Shown in pieces: positions 1 to 5,941 of a stretch of 6,081 nucleotides of DNA (position 1 is its first letter; each line of letters opens with the position of its first letter). The stretch spans positions 1-6,081 of the forward strand of contig DASRNM010000047.1 of NCBI GenBank assembly GCA_035647435.1, read 5' to 3'. The notes under the pieces were generated by a model, which ran no database searches, had not been told where the DNA came from, and worked only from the letters and a program-made list of their open reading frames with translations. This stretch comes from JAAZFZ01 sp035647435 (lineage in GTDB: Bacteria; Bacillota; Clostridia; Oscillospirales; Acutalibacteraceae). The position numbers and the translations under genes were made by a program.

Positions 1-770
1 GAATAATACCTCATATTGTTCACGCACACAGCCAAGCAAAAAGGGGAGAAATACTGCTAATTGATTTTTTAAGAAAAAAGATTATAGACGAAAAGGTTTT
101 TATTTGTGTAAGCGACGCCGTCAAAGAGCAATTTGAAAAAAGGGGGCACAAATGCACAACAGTTAAAAATTCCATTGATTTTTCGAGGTTGAACACGTGC
201 GCTCATCTTGACAGGTCTGATTACCAAAACAACCCCGATGACAAGCTCTTGCTGATGTTAGGCTATGATTTTAAAATAAAAGGAATTGACACGGTTATAA
301 GGTCATTGCAAAAATATGATAAAGATCATAACATTGTTCTGCTGCTTTGCGTGGCAAATCATATTGAAAAAGCTCGCAAACAGATAACGAAACTTTGCGG
401 CGGGATACCAGAATGGATAAAACTGTTGCCACCGAGGGACGACATTGCGTCATATTACAATATTTGCGACTTGTTTGTTTCCGCCTCGCGCAACGAGGGG
501 TTTAATTATTCGCTTGTTGAAGCAGCGTATTGTTTAAAGCCCATTGCCGCAACAGATATTCCCGGCCAGAATGAGCTTGAAATTCCCTTTACCTTTATCT
601 TTGAAAAGAACAATGAGGAGCAATTTTTTTCGGTTGCTAAAAAATCTTTAAATATAAGTGATGAACAGCGTCTTTACAACACAAATATCGCCAAAGAGTA
701 TGTAATAGAACAATTTTCTTTGCACAAATGGACAAAGAGGGTTGCCGAAATATACAGCAAATATTTGTAG
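1..770 (+). CDS. Glycosyltransferase family 4 (GT-B fold), C-terminal part, 5' truncated by window edge
   Basis: Likely transfers a sugar from a nucleotide-sugar donor to a growing surface polysaccharide at the cytoplasmic face of the membrane. The frame is open from base 3 to the TAG at 768-770 (about 255 residues), so the true start lies left of the window; a TTG at 189 is only an internal codon. Before it the frame already encodes GT4-like pieces: HIVHAHSQ, then FICVSDAVKEQF, then KNSIDFSRL. Further on are LGYDFKIKGIDTVIRSL (the usual start of the donor-binding lobe), PPRDDIASYYNICDLFVSAS, and RNEGFNYSLVEA, which carries the E-x7-E donor-binding signature of retaining GT4 enzymes, followed by IAATDIPGQNEL. 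Only the end of the acceptor lobe is present. The neighbouring Wzc-like kinase supports a capsule or exopolysaccharide role. Family assignment is firm; the sugar and linkage cannot be read. Confidence 0.88.
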   Translation, partial: IIPHIVHAHSQAKRGEILLIDFLRKKIIDEKVFICVSDAVKEQFEKRGHKCTTVKNSIDFSRLNTCAHLDRSDYQNNPDDKLLLMLGYDFKIKGIDTVIRSLQKYDKDHNIVLLLCVANHIEKARKQITKLCGGIPEWIKLLPPRDDIASYYNICDLFVSASRNEGFNYSLVEAAYCLKPIAATDIPGQNELEIPFTFIFEKNNEEQFFSVAKKSLNISDEQRLYNTNIAKEYVIEQFSLHKWTKRVAEIYSKYL

Positions 771-798
771 GAAAAACAGGGAATAAATAGATTTTTCC

Positions 799-817
799 AA
801 AAGCATGGCTTTTATGC
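799..817 (+). terminator. Weak hairpin after the glycosyltransferase gene
   Basis: AAAAGC (799-804), loop ATG, GCTTTT (808-813) forms a 6-bp stem with only two G-C pairs, 29 bases after the stop codon. The T-run is part of the stem and no longer T-tract follows. It could be a poor terminator or mere chance; many transcripts would be expected to read into the next gene. Confidence 0.25.
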
Positions 818-828
818 AATAAATATTA

Positions 829-834
829 TATAAT
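829..834 (+). promoter_or_regulatory. Candidate -10 box (TATAAT) for the Wzc-like gene
   Basis: A perfect TATAAT lies 39 bases before the TTG start, in a very AT-rich stretch (819-840). No convincing -35 hexamer is found at 16-18 bases upstream (TGGCTT at 806-811 is the best placed and matches poorly). It may be a vegetative sigma-A promoter giving the kinase gene its own transcript, or a chance match in A+T-rich DNA. Confidence 0.4.
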
Positions 835-860
835 ATAAAAAGAGGGAATCATATAGTAAC

Positions 861-867
861 GGAGGGG
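861..867 (+). promoter_or_regulatory. Ribosome binding site fixing the TTG start of the Wzc-like gene
   Basis: GGAGGGG sits five bases before the TTG at 873. The protein that follows begins with the expected short cytoplasmic segment of a Wzz domain, so this site supports TTG 873 as the true start; no ATG with comparable spacing is present. Confidence 0.75.
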
Positions 868-872
868 ACCTT

Positions 873-2393
873 TTGAAATATCCTGACAGTGCAGTGCCTG
901 AAGAGAAGGGCATTGAAATTAACATAATAAAGTTTCTTAGAGCTCTTGTGAAGCGGTGGTGGATAATTGTCTTAATCGCCGTTATCGGGGGCAGTGCTGG
1001 CTTTACAATAGCAGAAATTACAAAAACTCCAACTTACTCATCAACCTTTGCTTTTGTTGTCAGCAACAAGGGGGACGATGAGGTCTTTTCAAGTAGCGAT
1101 ATCGCTGCTTCAATAAAAATGGCGAACACATACAAATACATTCTTTCTGGGCGAACATTGAGCAACCTTGTTGCATCAAAATGCTCTTTTGATGTAACGC
1201 CTGAAATGATTTCAAATTCATTCGAGATTGCAACAATCGATGACTCTAATATAATCGAAATGAAAGTTACAACCAAAAGCATTGGAAAATCATATGAGAT
1301 TGCTCAAATAGTTGCAACAAACTATAAAGATGTTGTCGACGCGGCCGGCTTTGCAAATTCAACCTTGAATTTGTGCGAAAGTCCGGAAGCTGCAAAAAAA
1401 CCAAATTATGACAGCACAAACATGCAATATGCAATAATCGCAATGTTTGCAATCGTCTTTTTAGCGACAATTGTTATGGTTGTAATTGATTTTCTTAAGG
1501 ATTCGGTCCAGAGCGTTGAGGATATCAAATCAAAGCTTGGCCTGAAAGTTTTGGGTGTTATTACAAACATAGGCGACCTGAAAGGCAAGAAAAGATTCCA
1601 TAAGCGTGGCAGTTATAGCAACAATGGGTTGTTGATTGATGATAAAAGGGTCGGTTTTTCTTTCGTTGAAACTTTCAAAGCAATAAGAACCAAGATAGAG
1701 AGTGATGCGAACGAAAATGGACACAAAACAATTTTAATTACAAGTGCAGGTGAAAACGAGGGCAAAACAACGGTTGCCGTCAACATTGCAATAGTTCTTG
1801 CTCAAAACGGTCGTGCGGTTTTGCTTATTGATGCTGACCTTAGAAAACCTTCAGTCAACAAAACTCTCAATATCCCTGCAACGAAAGATAAAGGCCTTCA
1901 GGATGTTGTGAGTGGTAAAGCTTCGGTTGAAAGTGCATTAAAGTATGTTGAAAAATACAAGTTGTTTGTTCTCGCAGGCAGTGCTTCTACTGAGGATTCT
2001 GCTGAAGTTTTGGCAATGCCTCAGATTGAATCGTTGTTAGAAACCGCAGGAAAAGAATTTGATTACATTATCATCGACACTGCACCGGCAAGTGTAGTGA
2101 CTGATGCGTCAGTTATAGCAAGAAGTGCTGATGCCGCCATTATGGTTATCAAAGACGACACAATGCCAATAAATCGAATAAAAATGGCGATGGCCGACAT
2201 TACCGGCAGCGGAGCTGAAATCATCGGTTGTATTTACAACAATGTTCCTTATAGCACAGGGAAGTTCTACAGCATTTATAGATATGCCTCGAGAAAGTAT
2301 GAATACGGGAACTATGGCTCAAGCTATGGTTATTACGGGAAAAAATATGGTCACGGGCATGAAAACTCCTATTATGACGAAATGAACAAATAA
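873..2393 (+). CDS. Fused polysaccharide co-polymerase (Wzz) and BY-kinase, Wzc/CpsCD-like
   Basis: Controls chain length and export of a surface polysaccharide by cycles of tyrosine autophosphorylation. Of 506 residues, 1-28 form the Wzz-type cytoplasmic lead (IEINIIKFLRALVKRWW), about 29-49 TM1, about 50-184 the extracytoplasmic domain, about 185-206 TM2, and about 262-458 the kinase. Kinase motifs visible: Walker A GENEGKTT (293-300), Walker A' VLLIDADLRKP (316-326), Walker B YIIIDTAP (398-405). ETFKAIR (266-272) sits where the oligomerisation motif ExxRxxR is expected, with Lys for the first Arg. The tail (460-501) holds 13 tyrosines, the usual autophosphorylation cluster. Firmicutes often split this into CpsC and CpsD; here both are one chain with a much smaller outer domain than proteobacterial Wzc. 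The start is TTG with a good ribosome binding site. No cognate phosphatase lies in the window. The gene follows a glycosyltransferase, which fits a capsule or exopolysaccharide locus. Confidence 0.93.
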   Translation: MKYPDSAVPEEKGIEINIIKFLRALVKRWWIIVLIAVIGGSAGFTIAEITKTPTYSSTFAFVVSNKGDDEVFSSSDIAASIKMANTYKYILSGRTLSNLVASKCSFDVTPEMISNSFEIATIDDSNIIEMKVTTKSIGKSYEIAQIVATNYKDVVDAAGFANSTLNLCESPEAAKKPNYDSTNMQYAIIAMFAIVFLATIVMVVIDFLKDSVQSVEDIKSKLGLKVLGVITNIGDLKGKKRFHKRGSYSNNGLLIDDKRVGFSFVETFKAIRTKIESDANENGHKTILITSAGENEGKTTVAVNIAIVLAQNGRAVLLIDADLRKPSVNKTLNIPATKDKGLQDVVSGKASVESALKYVEKYKLFVLAGSASTEDSAEVLAMPQIESLLETAGKEFDYIIIDTAPASVVTDASVIARSADAAIMVIKDDTMPINRIKMAMADITGSGAEIIGCIYNNVPYSTGKFYSIYRYASRKYEYGNYGSSYGYYGKKYGHGHENSYYDEMNK

Positions 2394-2403
2394 AAACTTA
2401 TAG

Positions 2404-2450
2404 AAAATACCGCGAAGGAACCTTTTTGGTTTGCTTTGCGGTATTTTTTT
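2404..2450 (+). terminator. Strong intrinsic terminator of the polysaccharide module
   Basis: The arms 2404-2417 and 2434-2447 pair over 14 bp (AAAATACCGCGAAG with CTTTGCGGTATTTT, one G-T wobble). A further AACC/GGTT stem (2419-2422 with 2428-2431) closes on a TTTTT loop. A seven-T run (2444-2450) overlaps the arm end. It starts 11 bases after the kinase stop codon and separates the polysaccharide genes from the germination genes. The A-run on the left arm could also allow termination from the other strand. Confidence 0.9.
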
Positions 2451-2469
2451 GTGTCACTGGATAAGCATT

Positions 2470-2498
2470 GTTAATATATTGTTATCAGGTTCGTACTA
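2470..2498 (+). promoter_or_regulatory. Possible forespore (sigma-G/F-like) promoter of the germination module
   Basis: CGTACTA at 2492-2498 differs in one base from the sigma-G -10 form CATACTA as I recall it, and GTTAA at 2470-2474 is a partial -35 match with 17 bases between. It lies directly after a terminator and just before the ribosome binding site, so some promoter is needed here. A sigma-A reading (TTGTTA 2468-2473, TACTAT 2494-2499) has a spacer of 20, which is too long. The assignment is inferred mainly from the germination role of the genes. Confidence 0.35.
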
Positions 2499-2500
2499 TT

Positions 2501-2507
2501 AAGGAGG
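2501..2507 (+). promoter_or_regulatory. Ribosome binding site AAGGAGG
   Basis: A near-perfect Shine-Dalgarno sequence six bases before the ATG at 2514; it predicts strong translation of the acidic-repeat protein and settles its start. Confidence 0.85.
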
Positions 2508-2513
2508 TATTTT

Positions 2514-3593
2514 ATGAGTAACGAAGATCTTCAGATTATGATTGAAAGATACAAAAAACAGTTAAGAGAGTTTAGCCAAAAAAACTCAACCCCCTCTGGT
2601 TATAATGAAAATAGAGCATACGAACAATCTATGCCCGTTTTTGCCAATGATGTACAGGCTGCAGATGAAATAGAAGAAGAAATAGCAGACGAAATAGAAG
2701 AAGAAATAGCAGACGAAATAGAAGACGAAAAAGCAGATGAAATAGAAGACGAAATAGTAGGTGAAAAGGCTAGTGAAAAAGATCAACAAAACATAGTTGA
2801 CAGGGCTGATTGGGATACATATTCAAAACCAATGACCGATATGCGAGGAATAGAAAATGATCCAAACATCGTTACCGAAAGGACACCGCAGGAAATGAGG
2901 AGAGACGCAGGAGAGCTTTGGGGATTGAATGGGTTAAGGGATGTCGAAAGGTTTAGAAACGGCATTGAGCCCGCGTATGATAGCCAGGTGTGGGACATGG
3001 ACCCGCAAACTGAAAACAGCAATGAAAACAACAAAGAAGACAACATCAGTCAACGCCAAGGGGAGATAGATCCAGCTTTTGAGCAGCGCAGATATTTTGA
3101 TGGGAGCAGGTTTTACGAAAGAGTTCCTTATTATGAAGAATTGCCAGAGAGACGGCTAACAAGCGCTGAGGCTGAATATGGAAGTTTTGATAAATTTCTT
3201 CAAATTAATCCGGCAAGAGGTTTGCTTAAAGTCGAAGTTTATGCAGCTGACCGTTCTTTCCCAATTTCTAATGCAAGAGTTGTTGTTCTTAAAAGCATAG
3301 CAGGCAGAAACTATGCTTTCTATGATGTGAGGACAAATGCGGAAGGCATTGTAGATGAGCTTGTGTTACCGACGAAAAGCGGCGATGTCTATGAGGGAGT
3401 AGCGGTTCCCTTTACGGGCTATTCAGTGTCGGTCGAGCATCCGGACTATGAAAACATGATTTTAAGAAATGTCTTCATCTTCGACCACATAACGTCTGTT
3501 TTGCCTGTTGATATGGAGCCTTTGACGGAAGATTCAGTTGAAACCGCCCCTGTAAGATATGATGAATTGCTTTACATGTCCGATAATAGATAG
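2514..3593 (+). CDS. Acidic-repeat protein with C-terminal Ig-like domain, resembling the pre/pro region of SleC
   Basis: No signal peptide or membrane segment is seen, which fits a protein made inside the forespore. The 359 residues run as follows: 1-24 an amphipathic lead (NEDLQIMIERYKKQLREF); 50-89 an acidic tandem repeat with consensus ADEIEEEI; about 90-233 a hydrophilic, low-complexity, probably disordered stretch; about 234-336 a beta-rich domain beginning ARGLLKVEVYAADRSFPISNARV and ending FIFDHITSVLPVDMEPL. That last domain has the pattern of carboxypeptidase-regulatory-like Ig folds and resembles the N-terminal part of clostridial pre-pro-SleC, where a similar domain precedes the lytic domain in one chain. 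Here the lytic domain is the next gene, 15 bases on. I infer that this protein is a chaperone, inhibitor or localiser of that enzyme. The fold assignment is fairly good, the function is inference. A generic spore coat or cortex protein is the alternative. Confidence 0.8.
   Translation: MSNEDLQIMIERYKKQLREFSQKNSTPSGYNENRAYEQSMPVFANDVQAADEIEEEIADEIEEEIADEIEDEKADEIEDEIVGEKASEKDQQNIVDRADWDTYSKPMTDMRGIENDPNIVTERTPQEMRRDAGELWGLNGLRDVERFRNGIEPAYDSQVWDMDPQTENSNENNKEDNISQRQGEIDPAFEQRRYFDGSRFYERVPYYEELPERRLTSAEAEYGSFDKFLQINPARGLLKVEVYAADRSFPISNARVVVLKSIAGRNYAFYDVRTNAEGIVDELVLPTKSGDVYEGVAVPFTGYSVSVEHPDYENMILRNVFIFDHITSVLPVDMEPLTEDSVETAPVRYDELLYMSDNR
2661..2780 (+). repeat. 24-bp in-frame tandem repeat, four good units and one degenerate
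   Basis: Units at 2661-2684, 2685-2708, 2709-2732 and 2733-2756 follow the pattern GCAGAYGAAATAGAAGAMGA plus a four-base end; a decayed fifth unit covers 2757-2780. Each unit is exactly eight codons (ADEIEEEI, ADEIEEEI, ADEIEDEK, ADEIEDEI, then VGEKASEK), so gain or loss of units keeps the frame. The nearly identical units, differing mostly by single bases, suggest recent expansion by slippage. There are no spacers, so it is not a CRISPR array. Confidence 0.95.
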
Positions 3594-3597
3594 TTGT

Positions 3598-3603
3598 GGG
3601 GTG
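3598..3603 (+). promoter_or_regulatory. Ribosome binding site GGGGTG deciding the start of the lytic gene
   Basis: GGGGTG lies five bases before the ATG at 3609 and immediately after the preceding stop codon. The in-frame TTG at 3594 has no Shine-Dalgarno sequence before it, so ATG 3609 is preferred. The tight spacing suggests translational coupling to the upstream gene. Confidence 0.65.
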
Positions 3604-3608
3604 AAAGA

Positions 3609-4385
3609 ATGCAAAATACACCCAAGATTCCAAACAGAATAACGGTGCATTTAGGTAATCCTGATCAAAAAGCAAAAAGTGTAAATGTATCTTTTGTAGA
3701 CTATATAAAAAATGTCAGTGCAAGCGAAACATACCCTATTTGGCCCGAAAACGCACTGCGTGCAAATATATATTCAATTGTTTCGTTTGCATTAAACAGG
3801 GTTTATACAGAGCATTATCGGGGTAGTGGGTATGACTTTGACATCACCAATTCTCCCGAGCATGATATGAAATACAATGAAAAGGGGCTCACTTATCAAA
3901 ACATTAGCAGAATAGTTGATGAGACATTTAATGATTATGTCATAAGAAGCGGGCAAAATCAGCCGCTTATTGCAAGGTATTGTAGCGAAACAGAGTGTAA
4001 TTGCCCCGGGCTTGTCAGACAGGGGACAGTAAGCCTTGCACTTGAAGGAAAAACCCCTTATCAAATATTGCAGAATTATTTCGGCAGAGACATTGAAATT
4101 GTATTCAATGCACCGTTAGTAAATGATATTAAAATATACCCAGGGAAAGCGCTAAAAATGGGGGATAGTAGCCCCGACGTTGAGGAAATTCAAAATCAAT
4201 TGCAAAACATATCGGTTAATTACCCCACAATTCCGGAGATAAAAAATGTTGATGGTGCTTTTGATTCCGACACTCTTGCTGCTGTAAAAAGGTTTCAAGA
4301 AATATTTGACCTTGATGCAGATGGCGTTGTCGGCAAAGCAACATGGTATAGGTTGAAAATTATAGATGTCGATTTAAATCGATAA
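3609..4385 (+). CDS. SleC-like spore cortex-lytic protein: SpoIID-like domain plus peptidoglycan-binding domain
   Basis: Probably degrades spore cortex peptidoglycan during germination. From ATG 3609 the protein has 258 residues and no signal peptide. Residues about 8-165 match mature SleC and the SpoIID/LytB lytic transglycosylase fold: ITVHLG, VDYIKNVSASETYPIWPENALRAN, FALNRVYTEHYRGSGYDFDITNS, NISRIVDETFNDY, and GKTPYQILQNYFG. E40 in SASETYP aligns with the catalytic Glu of SpoIID. YCSETECNCPG gives a Cys cluster (C125, C130, C132) near where SpoIID binds zinc. Residues about 182-252 form a PG_binding_1 domain (LKMGDSSPDVEEIQNQL ... DGVVGKATWYRLK). The usual GxSQWG loop of SleC appears here as GLVRQG, which could alter activity. 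The SleC pre/pro-like part is missing and seems to be carried by the preceding gene, with which this one forms an operon. Homology is confident; activity is inferred. Confidence 0.86.
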   Translation: MQNTPKIPNRITVHLGNPDQKAKSVNVSFVDYIKNVSASETYPIWPENALRANIYSIVSFALNRVYTEHYRGSGYDFDITNSPEHDMKYNEKGLTYQNISRIVDETFNDYVIRSGQNQPLIARYCSETECNCPGLVRQGTVSLALEGKTPYQILQNYFGRDIEIVFNAPLVNDIKIYPGKALKMGDSSPDVEEIQNQLQNISVNYPTIPEIKNVDGAFDSDTLAAVKRFQEIFDLDADGVVGKATWYRLKIIDVDLNR

Positions 4386-4404
4386 TTATAATTTAACTGA
4401 TGTC

Positions 4405-4434
4405 TTGCATACAAATAGTTTTTGTGCAGATAAT
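4405..4434 (+). promoter_or_regulatory. Possible internal promoter before the GerA-family gene
   Basis: TTGCAT (4405-4410) and GATAAT (4429-4434) lie 18 bases apart and resemble a sigma-A promoter with a weak -35. CATACAA at 4408-4414 is alternatively one base from the sigma-G -10 form CATACTA, with an imperfect TTATA 17 bases upstream. Either would help expression past the terminator just downstream. The match quality is modest and the region is A+T-rich, so this is tentative. Confidence 0.25.
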
Positions 4435-4437
4435 TAA

Positions 4438-4468
4438 TGGTGTAGGGTTTTGCTCTGCACCACTTTTT
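4438..4468 (+). terminator. Intrinsic terminator between the lytic gene and the GerA-family gene
   Basis: The arms 4438-4447 (TGGTGTAGGG) and 4453-4462 (CTCTGCACCA) pair over 10 bp with two G-T wobbles around a TTTTG loop, followed by C and a five-T run (4464-4468). It lies 52 bases after the lytic gene's stop and 20 bases before the next ATG, so it probably lowers or conditions readthrough into the GerA-family gene. It covers a TTG (4450) that would otherwise extend that reading frame upstream. Confidence 0.7.
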
Positions 4469-4488
4469 GGTTGAGGTTGTGTAAAAGT

Positions 4489-5898
4489 ATGGGTGATAAG
4501 TTTACTCCGGATTTTGATGCAAATGTTAAGCTTATGGATTCGGGCATGCGGATTGAAGAAAGCTTTGACCTAAATGGTAGATGCTTTAAGTTAGGCAATA
4601 AGAGGGCAAAGCTCTACTCAGTAAACGGTATGGTTAATAATGATATTATTACAGAAGTTGTTAAGCTAATGTTGAATCCAGAAAACAGTTCAAACAATGC
4701 TACGGATTTCGCTGACAGATTTGTTGCGCATGCTCAAACCCAGATAGAAAACGATGTTCAAAATGCAATAATAAGCGTTTTTTCTGGGGAAGCTGTCATG
4801 CTAATTGAGGGTTACAATGAAGCAATTATTATTGATGCGAGACATTTTCCTGTGCGTTCTGTTCAGGAGCCCGAAAATGACAGGGTTCTTAGGGGCCCCC
4901 ATGAAGGCTTTGTTGAAACGATAGCCTTTAATACTGCGCTGATTCGGCGGAGGATTAGGGATTCAAACTTGATTATCTCAGTTAGCAAAATCGGAAGCAG
5001 ATCTAAAACAGATGTTGCGTTATGCTATCTTGACAACAAAGTAAATAAAAAAATTTTAAATAATATTGAAAAAAGAATGAAAGACATTAATATAAATGCA
5101 TTGACTATGGGGCAAGAGAGCTTGCTTGAATGTCTTTCGACAAAGCAAAAGTTTAATCCTTTTCCAAGGGTAAGGTTTACCGAAAGGCCTGACGCGGCGG
5201 CTGCTTGCGTAGCAGAGGGGAATATTATAATCCTTATCGATGGTACACCTGCCGCAATGATTGTGCCAACAGGTATTTTCGATTTTTTTCAAGACACAAA
5301 TGATTATTATTTTATACCCATGATAGGCACATATTTTAAATTTTTAAGGTTTTGCATTTCGTTTGCATCGGTGTTTTTAATACCCGTATGGTATACATTT
5401 ATGAAATATCCCCAATATGTGCCCGAATGGCTTGATTTTATTAGAGTTGAGGACCCGACAGGATTACCCATTTTTGCGCAGCTTATCTTAGTCGAGTTTA
5501 TAGTCGGTGCGCTCAAGCTTGCCTCACTCAACACCCCAAGCGTAATGGGGGCAACCTTCAATATAGTTGCGGCGTTAGTTCTTGGCGAGTTTGCTGTTTC
5601 TGCAAGGTGGTTTGTTGCAGAGGTTTTACTTTATATGGCTTTTGTCTCAATGGCAAATTTTGCCCAGCCGAATTTTGAACTGGCGTTTGCACTTAAATTG
5701 ACAAGAGTATTTTACCTTGTTTCAATAGCTCTGTTCGGTATATGGGGGTTTTTGAGTGCAATTATAATATCAACAATTATGCTCGTTACAACAAAAACAC
5801 TTTCGGGGCAAAGTTATCTTTATCCGTTAGTGCCCTTCAATGGAGCCGCATTTATTAGATTGATTTTCAGAAGAGGGATTCATAAAAGCAACAATTAA
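4489..5898 (+). CDS. GerA-family spore germination membrane protein, SpoVAF-like
   Basis: Subunit of a germinant receptor or related ion-channel complex in the inner spore membrane. From ATG 4489 it has 469 residues, close to the 480-490 usual for GerAA and SpoVAF. Residues 1-270 form the soluble domain, with SFDLNGRCFKLG, AKLYSVNGMVNNDII, the hallmark EPENDRVLRGPHEGFVETI (from E127), NTALIRRRIRD (148-158) and NPFPRVRFTERPD (223-235). The rest holds about five membrane segments, the first near 282-305 and the last near 408-435, and ends PLVPFN. The wording of RFTERPD and LGEFAV ... EVLLYMA is closer to SpoVAF than to GerAA. No GerB permease or GerC lipoprotein gene follows before the window ends, which also fits SpoVAF. 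The upstream start TTG 4450 is rejected because it lies in a terminator. The ATG has only a distant GAGG (4473-4476). Neighbouring SleC-like genes support a germination role. Confidence 0.93.
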   Translation: MGDKFTPDFDANVKLMDSGMRIEESFDLNGRCFKLGNKRAKLYSVNGMVNNDIITEVVKLMLNPENSSNNATDFADRFVAHAQTQIENDVQNAIISVFSGEAVMLIEGYNEAIIIDARHFPVRSVQEPENDRVLRGPHEGFVETIAFNTALIRRRIRDSNLIISVSKIGSRSKTDVALCYLDNKVNKKILNNIEKRMKDININALTMGQESLLECLSTKQKFNPFPRVRFTERPDAAAACVAEGNIIILIDGTPAAMIVPTGIFDFFQDTNDYYFIPMIGTYFKFLRFCISFASVFLIPVWYTFMKYPQYVPEWLDFIRVEDPTGLPIFAQLILVEFIVGALKLASLNTPSVMGATFNIVAALVLGEFAVSARWFVAEVLLYMAFVSMANFAQPNFELAFALKLTRVFYLVSIALFGIWGFLSAIIISTIMLVTTKTLSGQSYLYPLVPFNGAAFIRLIFRRGIHKSNN

Positions 5899-5912
5899 AT
5901 CAAGGCAATAAA

Positions 5913-5941
5913 AAACGCAGTGTGTTGAACACACTGCGTTT
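5913..5941 (-). terminator. Intrinsic terminator, best oriented for reverse-strand transcription, possibly bidirectional
   Basis: A perfect 13-bp stem (5913-5925 with 5929-5941, AAACGCAGTGTGT against its complement) closes on a three-base loop, 14 bases after the GerA-family stop codon. On the reverse strand it is followed by TTT and then ATTG, giving a run of six Ts with the arm end. On the + strand the T-run is only the three Ts of the stem, then CAG. It most likely ends a convergent reverse-strand transcript and may also serve the + strand operon. Confidence 0.7.

Noticed and set aside
189..770. Complete small glycosyltransferase starting at TTG 189
   Set aside because: The same frame is open to the left window edge and encodes conserved GT4 segments before this codon, and there is no ribosome binding site, so the gene is truncated rather than short.
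637..819. Reverse-strand small gene over the end of the glycosyltransferase
   Set aside because: It overlaps a well-supported gene on the other strand, has no recognisable motif, and its product looks like antisense translation.
2661..2780. CRISPR-like array
   Set aside because: The 24-bp units are contiguous with no spacers and are in frame in a gene, so they are a coding tandem repeat.
2586..2789. Reverse-strand frame encoding a very hydrophobic Phe/Tyr/Cys-rich peptide
   Set aside because: It is the antisense of the GAA/ATA-rich acidic repeat; the hydrophobicity follows from the complement of Glu and Ile codons, and there is no ribosome binding site or family match.
3051..3068. YabG-type cleavage motif (SQRQ) in the first germination protein
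   Set aside because: The residues resemble the SRQS site reported for C. difficile only by composition; the order differs and the setting is low-complexity.
3594..3608. Start of the SleC-like gene at TTG 3594
   Set aside because: No Shine-Dalgarno sequence precedes it; GGGGTG lies after it and is well spaced for ATG 3609, whose product begins like mature SleC.
4386..4437. Riboswitch or small RNA in the gap before the GerA-family gene
   Set aside because: Apart from the terminator, only weak bulged pairings (around GCATACAAA and TTTGTGC) are visible; nothing matches a known riboswitch core.
4450..4488. N-terminal extension of the GerA-family protein from TTG 4450
   Set aside because: The extension lies in a terminator hairpin and its T-run and has no ribosome binding site; the encoded residues do not resemble the family.
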